From Rhizodiscina lignyota (Eukaryota > Ascomycota > Dothideomycetes > Aulographales > Rhizodiscinaceae): a stretch of DNA of 64,000 nucleotides. The position numbers and the translations under genes are program-made. The stretch is taken from contig ML978123.1 in the NCBI GenBank assembly GCA_010015805.1, forward strand, positions 1,426,001-1,490,000, in the 5' to 3' direction. A model generated the notes under the pieces. The model was given only the letters and a program-made list of their open reading frames with translations, searched no databases and was not told the origin of the DNA. Below are positions 1-12,136 of the stretch, one piece after another (position 1 is the first letter of the stretch; every line of letters starts with the position of its first letter).

Positions 1-283
1 GTATAAAAGGATTTGCCTCATGTTCGATCGACGCTACGCTAGTCTAAAAAAAGAAGTGGCGGTGCTGTTGTGGCTTGATCTCACCCGCAGATTAAGTCTC
101 GGGCGGTGGAATTATTTTCCGCGGTGATCTTCTCGATGCTGAAGCCGACTTTCATGGTGGTGAAAGAACATGGGAAGGAGATTGGCTTCTTTACCATGAG
201 ACCATACAGAGTCCTTTTTCTCTGTTACTGCCTTCCTTGAACTATTTCCGAAGTCGTGCTTGGGGTCCTTTGAGACCGCCAAC
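1..283. other. Upstream region of the AP-1 gamma gene
   Basis: No gene is recognised here. A TATAAAA-like string lies at bases 2-8, too far from the start codon at 284 to be assigned safely. The short minus-strand ORF crossing this stretch has no family resemblance and is taken as chance. The region probably holds the promoter and 5' UTR of the adaptin gene. Confidence 0.5.
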
Positions 284-3106
284 ATGACGAGCCGTAAGCA
301 GCAGCGCCTTTGACAGCTTTCTCTCATGAGCGACCCACTAACTTTTACTTGGGATGCAGTCAAGCAATTCATTCGCAATGTGCGCGCGGCAAAAACGATT
401 GCGGATGAGAGAGCAGTCGTTCAGAAAGAGAGCGCTGCCATTCGAGCGAGCTTCAGGGAGGAGAGTCATGATTCAGGTGTCAGGTACGCCATTTTCTCAA
501 ATCACTGGCAGAGCAGCTACTGATTTTCTGGCAGGCGAAACAATGTCGCGAAGCTGCTTTACCTCTTCACACTCGGCGAACGTACACATTTTGGCCAGAT
601 AGAATGTTTGAAGCTGCTTGCCTCACCGCGCTTCGCGGATAAGCGGTTAGGATATTTGGGGACTATGCTACTGCTGGATGAGAACCAGGAAGTGCTGACA
701 CTTGTCACAAACTCCTTGAAAAAGTAAGTGGACTTCTTCGTACGCTGAGGATACGTAGCCTGATGATATGGCCTTGAACAGTGACCTCAACCATTCAAAT
801 CAATACATCGTCGGTCTCGCCCTCGTCACCCTCGGTAACATTGCTTCGGTCGAAATGTCCCGCGACCTATTCCCCGAAGTTGAGACAATCTTATCTTCCT
901 CCAACCCATACGTGAGACGAAAGGCTGCCTTATGCGCTATGCGCATTTGTCGCAAGGTCCCTGACCTCCAAGAGCATTTCCTCGAGAAGGCAAAACTCCT
1001 TGTTGCAGACAGGAATCATGGCGTCTTACTTTGTGGCCTGACACTTGTGGGAAGCATGTGTGAAGCGGATGATGCCGAGGGCGGCGAAATGGGAACTGTC
1101 GAAGTGTTTCGACCACTGGTCCCAGCTCTCGTAAAGACTCTGAAGAGTTTGTCAAGCTCGGGCTATGCGCCAGAGCATGACGTTACTGGAATCACAGATC
1201 CATTTTTGCAAGTCAAGATTCTGAGACTCTTGCGAGTCCTGGGACGAGGGGACCAAGAAACAAGCGAACAGATCAACGACATCCTAGCACAAGTCGCCAC
1301 GAATACAGACTCCTCTAAAAATGTCGGCAACTCTATTCTTTACGAGTCCGTTCTTACAATTCTCGACATTGAAGCAGACTCCGGCTTACGGGTTCTTGGT
1401 GTAAACATCCTTGGAAAATTTCTTTCGAACCGCGACAACAACATTCGATATGTCGCTCTCAATACACTCATAAAGGTCGTCGCAATCGAGCCTAATGCCG
1501 TGCAGAGGCATAGAAATACCATTCTGGACTGTCTCAGGGATCCTGACATTAGCATTAGGCGGAGGGCGCTGGATTTGAGTTTCACCCTTATCAATGAAAG
1601 TAATGTCAGGGTTCTCATTAGAGAGTTGCTTGCATTCCTCGAGGTTGCAGACAACGAATTCAAACCGACCATGACGAGTCAAATCGGGATTGCGGCTGAT
1701 CGATTTGCGCCAAACAAGCGGTGGCATGTTGACACAATGCTCAGAGTCCTCAAATTGGTATATACAGTGGCTGCCTAAACAGTTTTTCAGGATGGCTTAC
1801 ATTTTTCAGGCCGGTAATTATGTCAAGGAACAAATCTTGTCATCCTTCGTTCGCCTTATCGCTACTACCCCTGATCTACAGACATACTGCGTGCAGAAAT
1901 TGTACGCCAACCTCAAAGACGACATTACTCAAGAGGGCCTCACGCTTGCTGGCACATGGGTGATAGGGGAATTCGGCGATTCTCTTTTGCGTGGAGGAAG
2001 CTACGAAGAAGAGGAGCTGGTGAAGGAAGTCAAAGAAAGCGATCTTGTTGACCTCTTCACTACCATCCTCAACAGCAGCTATGCGGGGCAGATCGTCATT
2101 GAGTATATCATCACTTCTGCTATGAAACTCACTACTCGCTTGTCCGACCCAGCACAAGTCGAGCGAGTGCGACGGTTGCTACAGAGCCATCAGCGGGATT
2201 TGGATATTGAAGTGCAGCAACGTTCTGTCGAATATGGTAATCTCTTTGCGTATGATCAGATAAGGCGAGGTGTCTTAGAGAAGATGCCACCACCAGAGAT
2301 CCGGGAAGAGAGCCGAGTTCTTGGCGAAGCAACGGCGAAGCGAAAGCCAACAACATCGAAGAAGAAACCAAGTCAAGTAACGGAGCAAGACATGCTTCTT
2401 GATTTAATGGGAGGTTCAGACCTTCCGACATCAGATGCGAGCCCCATCAATGGCAACCAACAGAACAATGCGGATTTACTTGCTGATATTCTCGGCGGAG
2501 GGTCCTCGTCAGCACAACAGGCGGCTCCTCAAGCAAACGGGCAGCAGCCAAAGTCAAATGTCAATTCTATCATGGACCTCTTCAATGCACCAAGCCCGGC
2601 AGGGACGCCTGCTGCAACCGCCGGTGCCCCAACCTCTGCCTTCGCTACACCGCCCACCATGTCATCACCGCCTCCGACAACTGCAACCCCACCAGTAGGT
2701 GGCGGCCCACCTGCTCACGGTGCATATAACAAGAACAATCTGCAAATCACTTTCCAACTTCGGCGTGATAATGCAGCGATCCAGGTCCTTGCCCGATTCA
2801 AGAACACCGGTGATTTCCAGAGTTTGAGCGCTGTAAATTTACAAGCAGCTGTGCCGAAAAGTCAGCGGCTACAGCTCCAAGCGATCAGTAATGCGGATTT
2901 GAGTGGCGGAGAGGAGGCAACTCAGCAGATGAGGATTACAGGCGTGAATGGGGTGAGTCAGCTTTCAATTTGCGTGAGGATCATTTTGCTGACAGAACTT
3001 TGATCAGCCACCACCTGCAAGACTGAGGTTGCGACTGAAGATCAGCTACTCCATTGGAGGAGGGCCACCGGTCGCTGACCAAGTTGATTGGTCAGAACCG
3101 GCATAA
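284..3106 (+). CDS. APL4: AP-1 complex subunit gamma (gamma-adaptin)
   Basis: Large subunit of the AP-1 clathrin adaptor, which sorts cargo between trans-Golgi and endosomes. Six exons are proposed: 284-293, 360-483, 535-723, 782-1757, 1810-2952 and 3008-3106, giving 846 residues. Exon 1 is only 10 nt. ATG-ACG-AGC-C joins across a 66-bp intron (branch ACTAAC, acceptor GATGCAG) to give [20 protein letters not shown], the classic gamma-adaptin start. An in-frame ATG at 326 lies inside this intron and would give a non-family N-terminus. The armadillo-like trunk fills about residues 1-580 ([35 protein letters not shown]). A Ser/Pro/Ala/Gln-rich hinge follows at about 600-720, then the gamma-ear ending in [16 protein letters not shown]. 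The 3' end converges on the GH5 gene 237 bp away. The family call is very safe; the splice sites are inferred. Confidence 0.95.
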
Positions 3107-3343
3107 CGATGTTGATGCTGTAATTTTCGAAGTGCGTCTATCGATAATGAACAGGCCTTGGCTGGGGCGAAATTTCAATGGGCGATTTCAGGCACTCTTT
3201 CTCCATTGTCGCAAGCACTAGCACCAAATGAAGATTTTGTGACTTGCGGACCAGCTAAAAAAATCGGTGTTCGGAATGTAGGTATGTGATATGTTAAGCT
3301 TGGTGTTTTAAGCATTCACGCTCTTCCTTGCTCCACGGTATTC

Positions 3344-5202
3344 CTACACGCCAGCGAGCCCGTAAAAGTCACTCACTCCTCTTCGGAAGCCTTGCTCCCA
3401 CTCCCAGAGGAAGTCTCCAACTTGACCAGTCTCGCCAAGGCGCTTGTGAATCCAAACCTCCAAACATCCTATCTTATCACCACCTGCTAGTAGTGGCCCT
3501 ATTATTTAAAGTGTCAGCGAACGTCTTGGGTGATTAAGAGGAGCTGGGACCAGTATGGGAACTTACCAAGTAAACTATTGCTTCTCGCACTAAAGAATGA
3601 TATGGCATCGGAAAAGCCAAGCTTCCAGCCCGCTTCAAAGCGCCAGTGCCCGAAGTTCTGCCCAGGTGCGGTCTGGTTCCAATAATCGGTGTGCTGCTGT
3701 ACTGCGACGACACGAGAATTGTCCTGCTGTGACTGTGCCGTGGAGACTCGGGAGGATACATCGCTGGGACTGAGCGTCAAGTTCCAAGGCGGGTAGACTG
3801 CCGGAGACGGCGATGGTGGAGGTGGGGGAGTGGTGTTCGGCGTGCACTGCTGGACAAATCCCCAGTCACCGCCGGGCATCCAATCCATCTTGTACGTCCA
3901 GAAGAAGCTGCCGCCTGCGCGCTGCTGCCAGCGGTTGCTCTGAGCGTTGCCGAACTGCTTGACGAGCTCTCCCCTGTCGCCTCCGCCAGCCTTTGACCAT
4001 GAGCTGCCATCCATAACGCAACTGTACTCTCCGACGACAACTTGAACGGCGCCGCGGTCGACTATGCTTCCATCTTTGCCATCTAGCTCGGTCATCTTGT
4101 TGCTAACGTCTGCGATTATTTGCTGCGGGCTCATTGCCTTGTTTGCGTCGGAGAACGCCCAGTAGTAGTGAGTATCAATGATCACAGGGTTTGTTGCCGC
4201 GGCTGCAGAGTTCGAGCTGTTCTTTCCCAGCGTGTAGCTGATACACTGAGATAGATCCCAGCTATCTGAAATGTATAACGGAATACTTGGATCGATACTG
4301 CACGTCTGAGCGATGACGGTGTCGTACCAGCTGTACATTCCAGGAGCATTGTACTCCGCTTCGTTGCATATCTGTAGTCCGATCACCCCATCGAGTGGGA
4401 CGTTCCGGATCTCCTGTGCCATGTAGGCGAGGCATTTTGTTGCGAGATCGAGATTTGCTTGATTTCCCCAAAGCGCAGCGATGCCGGAATTTGTTCCGGA
4501 GTGGTCTCCAGTGTTCGCCCCGCCGGGAAGTGCATGCAGATCCAGAAGAACTCCGATGCCATGAGAGTGACAGCTCGACACTATGGACTTCACGATGGAC
4601 CAGGCATTGGTGTACACTGACGCGTATGGCTCGAATGGGGTGGATTTGCAGAAATGGGGGCCAAGCGTGAAATAGCCAACCGGCAAACGGATGGATGTGC
4701 CTTGATATTAACCGGTCAGCATTCTATCATAATAACCGAAAGTTGATTATCCAAGTGCGGAATTGTAATGCAATGATTTTGCAACATTCATGACAGCATC
4801 TGCCTTACAAGAAGCGCTGTTGACAAGCCAAGAGAAGTCGCTGTCAGAAATGGCCGATTGCCAATGCTGTTCCCACTTTGCTCTTGTTGCATTGAGGCCA
4901 ATCGCGCTCACAGAGGCCTTGACAGCCTCTAGCTCGCTGGACTGCTGAGCTGTTGCATTGCTGGGAAACATGCTACCGCTAAGCCATTTCTCCAGCACAA
5001 ATATGGAACCAAGGTTTGTGCCATGCTGGTAGCGGTATCTAAACACATCGTTCGACGTTGGTGCGGATGGAAGGGCGCAGTAATTTGGATCTTGAGATGT
5101 CATTGGGACCTGTTGCCGTTGTACGGTATGTTGAGTTGGGGTGCTGTGGTCGTGCAGAGTCTCGTGGATTGCGTCTTTAGCTTTGTGAAGAAAGGAGCGC
5201 AT
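3344..5202 (-). CDS. Glycoside hydrolase family 5 (exo-beta-1,3-glucanase/cellulase-like)
   Basis: Retaining beta-glycosidase of the GH5 (alpha/beta)8 fold, likely acting on beta-1,3- or related glucans. Three exons in transcript order: 5202-4809, 4700-3567 and 3498-3344, giving 560 residues. Introns are 108 bp (4701-4808, donor GTAAGG) and 68 bp (3499-3566, donor GTAAGT). The first splice restores SCTSIRLPVGYFTLGP and the second restores the conserved end GDKIGCLEVWIHKRLGE...WEWEQGFRRGVSDFYG. Catalytic acid/base is Glu of CNEAEY (about residue 245); the nucleophile is Glu of VVVGEYSC (about 356). HGTNLGSIFVLEKW is the usual N-terminal GH5 motif. A proline run (TPPPPPPSPSP) splits the domain after the barrel. 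No signal peptide is visible at MRSFLHKAKDAIHETL, so the enzyme may be cytoplasmic or unconventionally exported. It shares a 0.7-kb divergent promoter with the monooxygenase gene. Substrate is not resolvable from sequence. Confidence 0.9.
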
Positions 5203-5921
5203 GGTGAATCAAGGTTTTGCTCTCGTAGGTTTCGGTGATTGGAAAGAAGATGCTAGAGGAAATTTGGCAGAGAGGTTGATGAAAAGCTCTTCAGGTGCTT
5301 CGTTGGAAGTTGACGGTCAATGAGCAAAGCAGGGAGAAAGAACCACTCATTGCCTTGCGACACTACTGAAGGCAAGAACGATAGCCTCTGGCGAAGATAA
5401 TTTGTACGGGGAAGTGCATGAACCCAACATGAATTGGTTACCTACTGCAGCACGTTGGTGGTTGCTCGAGGACTTGTGGGCCTGCTGACGTGGAAGGAGT
5501 CTTGGACCTTCGCTAAAGAGTCGAGCGTCTGCTGGGCATTTAATCGTTCAATCGAGCTCAATGAAGTTGCAAAGTTTCCGCTACATCACTGAAATCATCT
5601 CAAGCAATCTGATAAAGCAGGCATTTGGAGATAGTGGGAATAACTGGAAAGCAAATACGAGCGCTATCAGCGTCCCTTCGTGTTGGAACTTCGAGATTCG
5701 TCCGTGGCCAGTCAGCACAGCCAGTTTCAGCAGTAAGCCTCGAACAGCCTTACGCTGAAAAGCAAGGGCTGTTACTTAAGCCTATAAAATACAATGCTCT
5801 CAAACTCATAGGCTGCTGTAATGGACATAAGTAAACCTCAGCCCTCCCTCTGATGTCGACGTAGATTAGCGCAAGAGAAAACCTCGGCGCTCTTGCTGCT
5901 GTTGAGCACCCTGAACGCAAA
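5203..5921. other. Divergent promoter region between GH5 and FMO genes
   Basis: Head-to-head intergenic stretch of about 0.7 kb. Small ORFs at 5561-5834 overlap in two frames and resemble no family, so I treat them as chance. No operator or repeat stands out. Confidence 0.5.
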
Positions 5922-7819
5922 ATGGACGACACGTTCGACGTAATCGTTGTCGGTGTTGGTTAGTAATTAATTTGATCTAAGAGACTCGGAACTCGCTCTG
6001 AATAGCGGACAGGAATCTTTGGACTCCAAGCAGCGCGAACGTACCTCGATCTCCATCCTGAAGCGAAGCTCTTGGCGTTAGAAGCTTATGAGCATGCAGG
6101 AGGCGTCTGGGGCAAATGTGAGCTTAATTCAATGTCATCTCTATGGCTGGTATCAACTCCTCAACTTTGATCCTGTAGATGACGTTTGGAACTTGTAGCA
6201 CGATGGTATCCTGGATTCTGGACCCAAGGAGGCTACGGTTTGATGGAGTGGTCTGACAGACCTTTCGGAGACCTCCCCAAGGACCACAACTGCTACCTCT
6301 TCAAGGCCGAATATGTCATCGATTACATTGAGAAGTACCTGGATAGTCATGTCTACAATGGAAAGAGCCTCCGCGATCGCATTCGATGCAGCTTTTCTGT
6401 CGATAGCGTATCTAAAATGCCAGAAGGTTTATGGAGTATCTCAGGACATAGCAACAAACCGAATGAGCCGCAAGAGACGACTGTTTATAAGGCCCGAAAG
6501 GTCATGATAGCTTCCGGCTTCACTTCGATCCCTTCAATACCCAATTTCAAGAACGACAACTTCTCTGGGAGAATCATCCACAGCAGCAACTTTGGCCGTG
6601 AGGCCGACACGATTCTGGCTACCGCGCCGAAGAAGCACATCTCCGTACTTGGAGGCGGGAAGTCTGCAGCCGACATGGTCTACGCCGCTGCCAAAGCTGG
6701 CCACGATGTCAACTGGATCATTCGAAAACATGGGTCAGGCCCGGGGCTCTTCGCTGTACCTTCAAAGATGGGCAAATACAACAATCCAACGGAGATTATG
6801 ATGACGAGGGCTGGTACAACGCTAAGCCCAAGCCACTTTGGGAAGCCTAACTTGTGGACGCGATTTGTTCATGGCACCTGGTTAGGAAGATGGCTGCTGC
6901 TGAACATTTTCCACATGATAGGGCAGGATTCAATTAAGAAGGCCGGCTTCGATTCCAATGAAAAGGCGCTTGAAGGGTTCAACAAAATGAAACCTGAGGC
7001 CAAGTAGGTATTCTCCTATTGAGTTGTTGCGAGTGTAGCTGATGCGACTCATACAGCGAATTCTGGCTCAATGCCGCGGTGGGAATGGTCCAGGTCGAAG
7101 ATTTCTGGCCTACCATTGCCGAGAAAGTGCACGTATACCGCAATGATATCTCACATCTCGCCTCCGACGGTATCCATCTCGAAGACGGCCCTGTCATCCC
7201 GTGTGACATTTTCTTGCTCGGAACCGGCTTCAAGGAGGAGTATCCCTTCTTCGACGCTGCAGAGCACACGAGGCTTGGCCTGTCCCACCCTCCAACATCG
7301 AACGCGGAGCAAGATGAATGGCTGAGTCTTCAAGAGGAGGCAGACAAGGAGATAATCTCGCGCTTCCCGATGCTCGCACGCGGACCAGGCTTCCAGAAGA
7401 CACCCAGAGTGACGCCATTCAGGCTCTATAATGCTATCGCATCGCTTTCCGATCCCACCATAGTCTTTTTGGGCTGCGTCTCGCTGGTGAATATGTTTGC
7501 CGGAGCTGAATGGCAGGCGTTGTGGGCGAGCGCGTACCTCGACGGCAACATCGAGCTGCCCTCCAAGGAGGAGATGAAGAAGCAAATCGCAATGGATAAT
7601 CAGTGGAGCCGGCGACGGTATCCTTTCTATGGAGAAACATCAGGCATTTGCTTTGATATGGAATGCGTACTTTACGGGGATCGGTTGCTTAAAGAACTTG
7701 GATGCACGAGCCATATTGATGGACTTAGTGGTTGGCAATATTGGACAAAGGTGAACTTTGCGAATCAGTACAAGGGCGTTATGGGAGAGTATGTTGCGAA
7801 CCTCAAGAAGCAGAATTAG
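5922..7819 (+). CDS. Flavin-containing monooxygenase-like FAD/NAD(P)-binding protein
   Basis: Class B flavin monooxygenase or FMO-type oxidoreductase expected to use FAD and NADPH. Four exons: 5922-5958, 6013-6117, 6199-7003 and 7057-7819, giving 569 residues. The first splice creates VIVVGVGIFGLQAARTYLDL, the FAD-binding Rossmann motif GxGxxG at about residues 10-15, followed by LEAYEHAGGVWGK. ISVLGGGKSAADMVYAAAKA near residue 210 is the second (NADPH) dinucleotide fold. PCDIFLLGTGFKEEYPFF is the FATGY-like segment. Downstream exons carry VVGMVQVEDFWPTI-type FMO sequence, restored by the splice AA|C at 7003/7057. Intron 2 (6118-6198, 81 bp) has an earlier TAG acceptor that would put a stop in frame, so the later TAG at 6197-6198 is chosen. 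Substrate is unknown; secondary metabolism is possible, but no cluster surrounds it. Confidence 0.88.
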
Positions 7820-8000
7820 CTGGGATCTGTAGAACAGGGTTTCTTTTTGATAACAATGGTAATTAATACGAACTTCAGCCGCAGTAGGGATAGTAATCAC
7901 CCAATAAGACGCCAGAAACGCCGCGCTAGAAGACCTTCATGTACTAAAGGATGACACGGAATAAAGGATAATACCTCTCGGAGAGCCGAGGAAAGTCCAA

Positions 8001-11000
8001 TCATGATTCATCGCTGTCATTCGTCTTACCAGCCCCTATAAGCCGCACATCTTCAGCTCCCGCGACCCTATCGATCTCCGTCGAGATCGCGAGCACCCAT
8101 CGATCCCTCTCCGCACGACTCCTAGCCTTGAACACAATGCTTCTGCCCTTTACGCCCAATTGACTGACGTGCCTAAGCCTTGCGCGAGTACCTGTCTCAC
8201 CTTCTCTTTCTGCTGCCTCGCTGTCTCTGCGCTGCTTGTTCTTGCCGACTGTATGAGACGTCTCAGGCGGCACGCCTGCGTCTTCCCCAGCTCTGGCCGC
8301 GAGCGCTTTGACGGCGCCACTGCCAGGAACGCGGAGCCACTCTTTCTTGCGCTGGTACCACAAGACGAAAGTGCACATAATGTCCTCATCGCTGACTCGC
8401 CAACCGTCGTCGGCGTACCATCTGTGAAGTCCACTTCTGCCCGGCCGATTGCTGTCAAATGTCTTGTTCGTGTACAGCAGATCGTTCTCAGTCAGCAGAC
8501 CTGAATACAGATAGCATTCGGAGAGATCGAGATCGAGGGCACGTTCACGTTCGTGGTGAATAGTTGGGATGTCCTTGCCCGTGCGAGTGCGGAGAGTAGG
8601 TGAGAAGATGAGTACATGACCGGGAACAAGGAGGACTGAGGTCAGAGTGAACGTGGAATGGAGTCGAGGCTTGCGATATAGCTGTCCGGACATATGGATC
8701 GTGCGACAACAAGAGATTCCGCACATATTGTAGAGCAGCGGACTCGCATAGGTCTGCGTGACTTCCCACTTCTTCGCAAACTGGCCCATGGTCGCCTCGG
8801 CGTCCTCATCGATTCCGAGCTCTTCAATGTTCTGTTTGCGGACAGACTTGAGCATATCCATCTCGCCAACAGTGCGATGTTTCCAGTAGCGAACGAGCTC
8901 TCGAAGTCTCCGCTTCCACTCTTTCTTAGTGGTCTTATCGAACGCTTGAAGGCGGATAACAAGACTATTGCTCAGGACCAGTTCGAATGTTCGCTCGTCA
9001 TCCAAACTTTCGGTCGCCCCGTCGTCTGCCATGGTATCGGGGACATCCTCATCATAGTCAACGTCTGAGCCTTCATCTATGTTCTCATCGGTCGGAGTTG
9101 CTCCTCGTTTGATGTTCCGAACTTTTCTGACGTTGCAAAGATCAATATACCCGTCACACTCGAGAATGATATTTAATCTGCGTTCTGCTTCGTCATGTGC
9201 GTCCTCATCGTGCTCCCGAATCAGGCCCAAGTCATGCTGTCTGTTTCCGAGCCAAGTAATGGCACCATCCCGTACGGGGTATGGATTGACAGCGTAAATC
9301 AAGGGCATCTTTTCCGCAATTTGTCGTGCATTAGGTGTATTGGAACTTTCAGTGATCGGTAGCTTAGGCGGCGGAGGAGGATATGCTTTTGCAGGCCTGG
9401 AGAAGACGAGGAATTGATCGTGGGTGGAGAAATATAATCTTTTGTAGAAAAGCTTTCCCATTTTCTGATGTGCACCCTTCTGCGATGTCAGTCGGATCAG
9501 AAAGCCTTCAACTGGAGCCGGCTCTGTCAAAGATTTCCCATGGCGAGTCGTTGCCGTTGTCGGCGAATGAGTCTTCGGCCGCATCTCAAGTTCATGCGAT
9601 TTCTGCATTGCGATGGTGCCATACATCTTACGCTCGTTGGCGCCATGAATCCATTCGAGACGATCATAGCGCTTCCAAGCCAATCCGATTCTGTCGTTTT
9701 TTGTCCAAATATCCAGAATCTCCGCCCAAGCTGGATCTTTCCTCAACATCTCGCTGCAGCGTTGAATGATTCTGCTGGAGACAGCCTGCTCTTCGTCCAT
9801 CGTCTTCTTAAGAGCATTCACATCTATCTCGCCGTCTACTGAAAAGTCTTGAGATGCCTCAATTTCCTTGAACGGATTCTTAAGACGAAGCGTCACACTC
9901 AGATCTGGGACCACGACTTGCAATTCTCTGGTCCGGCGCCAGCCGAGGATATTTCGTAGGAAGGTGTACCACTCCACAGCATTTGCGCTTGATCGTGCAC
10001 GCAGCACGTAGATTGTAGTGCCGCGTGAATAAGGAACCCAAATTACCACTGACTTGTCCAGAGAAGAAAAGAGGTTGACATGTGATGTCTTCTTACTGAG
10101 AGGTATCTCGTACTTCGTGCGCTTCTTCGTGTTGGGATCCTGGATTATAGGGATGACCTGTACAACTCTGTTAGCTTGCATCATCTCCTACAACAAAAAT
10201 GCCCAAAAAATATCTTACTCTTGTTTTGTACATTTCCAACAGAAAATCCGAGTCATCATCATTGCTTTCTCTGCAAACCACCATAAACTCTCTCCACTTC
10301 TCTGAAACCCGGCTTATCACACCAAGGCTACCATTTTCATCGTAATCGTCTGGCAGATGCTTGTCAGCGCTAACATCGACACGCACGAGCATCTTCTCCA
10401 TCTTGATAATCCGGCCCTTTTTGCGTCTGCCTTTCAGAAAATCAGATGCAGAACGCTGCAGATTCATTTGAGTGACTTTGGCCATGTGAAGCAGTTCAGC
10501 TCTGCGAGAATCTTCGGGGACGGCAAAGGAGACCAAGACACTCCTCCGTCTTTCATGATCTCCATCAGCTGGGGCGACATCGTGCAGAGGCGTGCTGGCA
10601 GGCTCTGATGGTTTCACCATCTTCGACAGTATATTCCCAGAATTCGACCGGGAGGGCAGTTCCTCTTCGGCCACATTCTCTGCAGGAGTAGGATCTTTGT
10701 GGTCAAGCAAGGATTTGGTTGACCCTGCACCTGTTCCATTGTCAACAGTGGAACTGCCAACACCCATTTGACTCTCTGTCATTGATTCTATTCGAGATGA
10801 CCCTCCGCCCGTCGTGCCTTCGGTAGTGCTATTTCTTGGCGGCATCCCGAGACCCGTTGATGTCCTCTCACTGTCCTTTCCTGTGGGCTGTTCCGACTCT
10901 CTGGCACCTTCAGAGACCTCACGAGACTCTTCGGCTCCATCCAGTCCAGGAGAGCTTGATTGCATGCTCAGCCTTGGTGTATCCTCATTAAGAGGATGTG

Positions 11001-11484
11001 CGCCCTCCTGTACCTCATCTGACCCATCGCGTTGCCGATCAACTTGTCGGACATCCTTATTCGGATTGGACGATCGCGCAACCTCAACCTCTCCCGTCAC
11101 GTTTGCCTCTTGCTCGCCCTCTTCTTCATCTTCCTCGTTCAGTATATCATCGGGCTGTCGAAAGGTTTGGTGATATGTAGCCGACGTGCTTGGTCCTTCC
11201 AAGCCCGACAATCGACGTTGCGTCGAGACATTGGGGTCGGCGTGGAATGTAGCAGCACGGGAGGAGTAGTTGAGGTGGAGGTGGTGCTTGTACCAATCGC
11301 GGCGGTGGCTTTTCAGCCAGCCTTCTGGAATTGGGCCGATGAAACAGCGACGAGATGTTATGTATAGGTGCTCAGGATTCGCATGGGACAACCGCTGCGC
11401 AGTATAGGAATATGGGTCGAGGGAGGCATGCTGGCTGCTCAGCCGCTGGGATTCTGGAATTCGCGTCTCCGCGTCTTGCGTCAT
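8001..11484 (-). CDS. PH-domain protein of the Spo71/Mug56 (sporulation family 7) type
   Basis: Two exons (11484-10219 and 10157-8001) give 1140 residues. The 61-bp intron has donor GTAAGA, branch GCTAAC and acceptor TGTACAG. Near the N-terminus, IGPIPEGWLKSHRRDWYKHH matches the start of the sporulation-protein-7 N-terminal module as I remember it. A long Ser/Thr/Glu-rich disordered stretch follows (about 90-330). PH-like folds come next: one around the exon join (VIPIIQDPNTKKRTKYEIPL...WYTFLRNILGW), one at about residue 640 (EGFLIRLTSQKG...KRLYFSTHDQFLVF) with an acidic insert, and one near the C-terminus ending RAERDRWVLAISTEIDRV. In yeasts the family recruits lipid-transfer Vps13 to the forespore membrane; a similar membrane-targeting role here is inference. 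It is divergently paired with the ankyrin gene. Confidence 0.75.
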
Positions 11485-12136
11485 TGACGCGGCGCGGGTG
11501 GGTGGAATGGAGTGTGAAATTAAGAAACTACGATGAGGACTCAGACCAAATGCATATTAAATAAACAACAATAGGACCGCTAGCAATGCATGAACCGTAC
11601 AAATTGAAGAGGTGAGGCAGCAGGTGCGAGGCAAAGGGCGGGATGGAAGTGCTGCTCAGTTTAATTACCTAGCCACATCGAACTTGCAAATGAGCTAGGT
11701 GCCTATCCTAGGTGCAGTCCCGGCCGATCGTGACGCACACGCGAGGAAAAGCTTGGCGGGAATTGTCCATATGATCGTTATCTGGAATGCAGAGTAAGCT
11801 GTCGATTCCATTTTAAACTCTATCGTTTCAGGTCAATCTCGCACTGTCAGACCCCAATGTACAACGAGCTTGCGTTAAGGTTCAACCAGATTCCATTCAC
11901 CACCATGTGCATTAAAGATCTACTATGCTCTTTTCGGCCGATTGGGCGCCAAAGATGCTCAGCCACTGCAGCCTCAAACCTAGGGCAATATAAGAGATTG
12001 TGGCTTTAATGCTGACCAAGTTGCGCCGAATCCTGCATCAGGACCTCAAAGCTAAAAAGCAATGCGTTCCGCAGGCGTAGAAGAGATCCTAAAATGAAAC
12101 TGAATTTCAATTTGACATTCTACAATCTCCACCATA
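11485..12136. other. Divergent promoter region, Spo71-like / ankyrin gene
   Basis: No coding signal. The sequence is of moderate to low GC, with small direct similarities around CCTAGGT/ACCTAGC near 11670-11715. Nothing else stands out. Confidence 0.45.

Noticed and set aside
326-523. 65-codon ORF with a methionine start for gamma-adaptin at 326
   Set aside because: It lies in a consensus intron; the 10-nt exon at 284 gives the family N-terminus.
3328-3537. Plus-strand 69-codon ORF between AP-1 gamma and GH5
   Set aside because: It is antisense to the last GH5 exon, whose translation matches the family C-terminus.
5561-5834. Two overlapping small ORFs upstream of the FMO gene
   Set aside because: Different frames, no conservation signs, and they sit in the divergent promoter.
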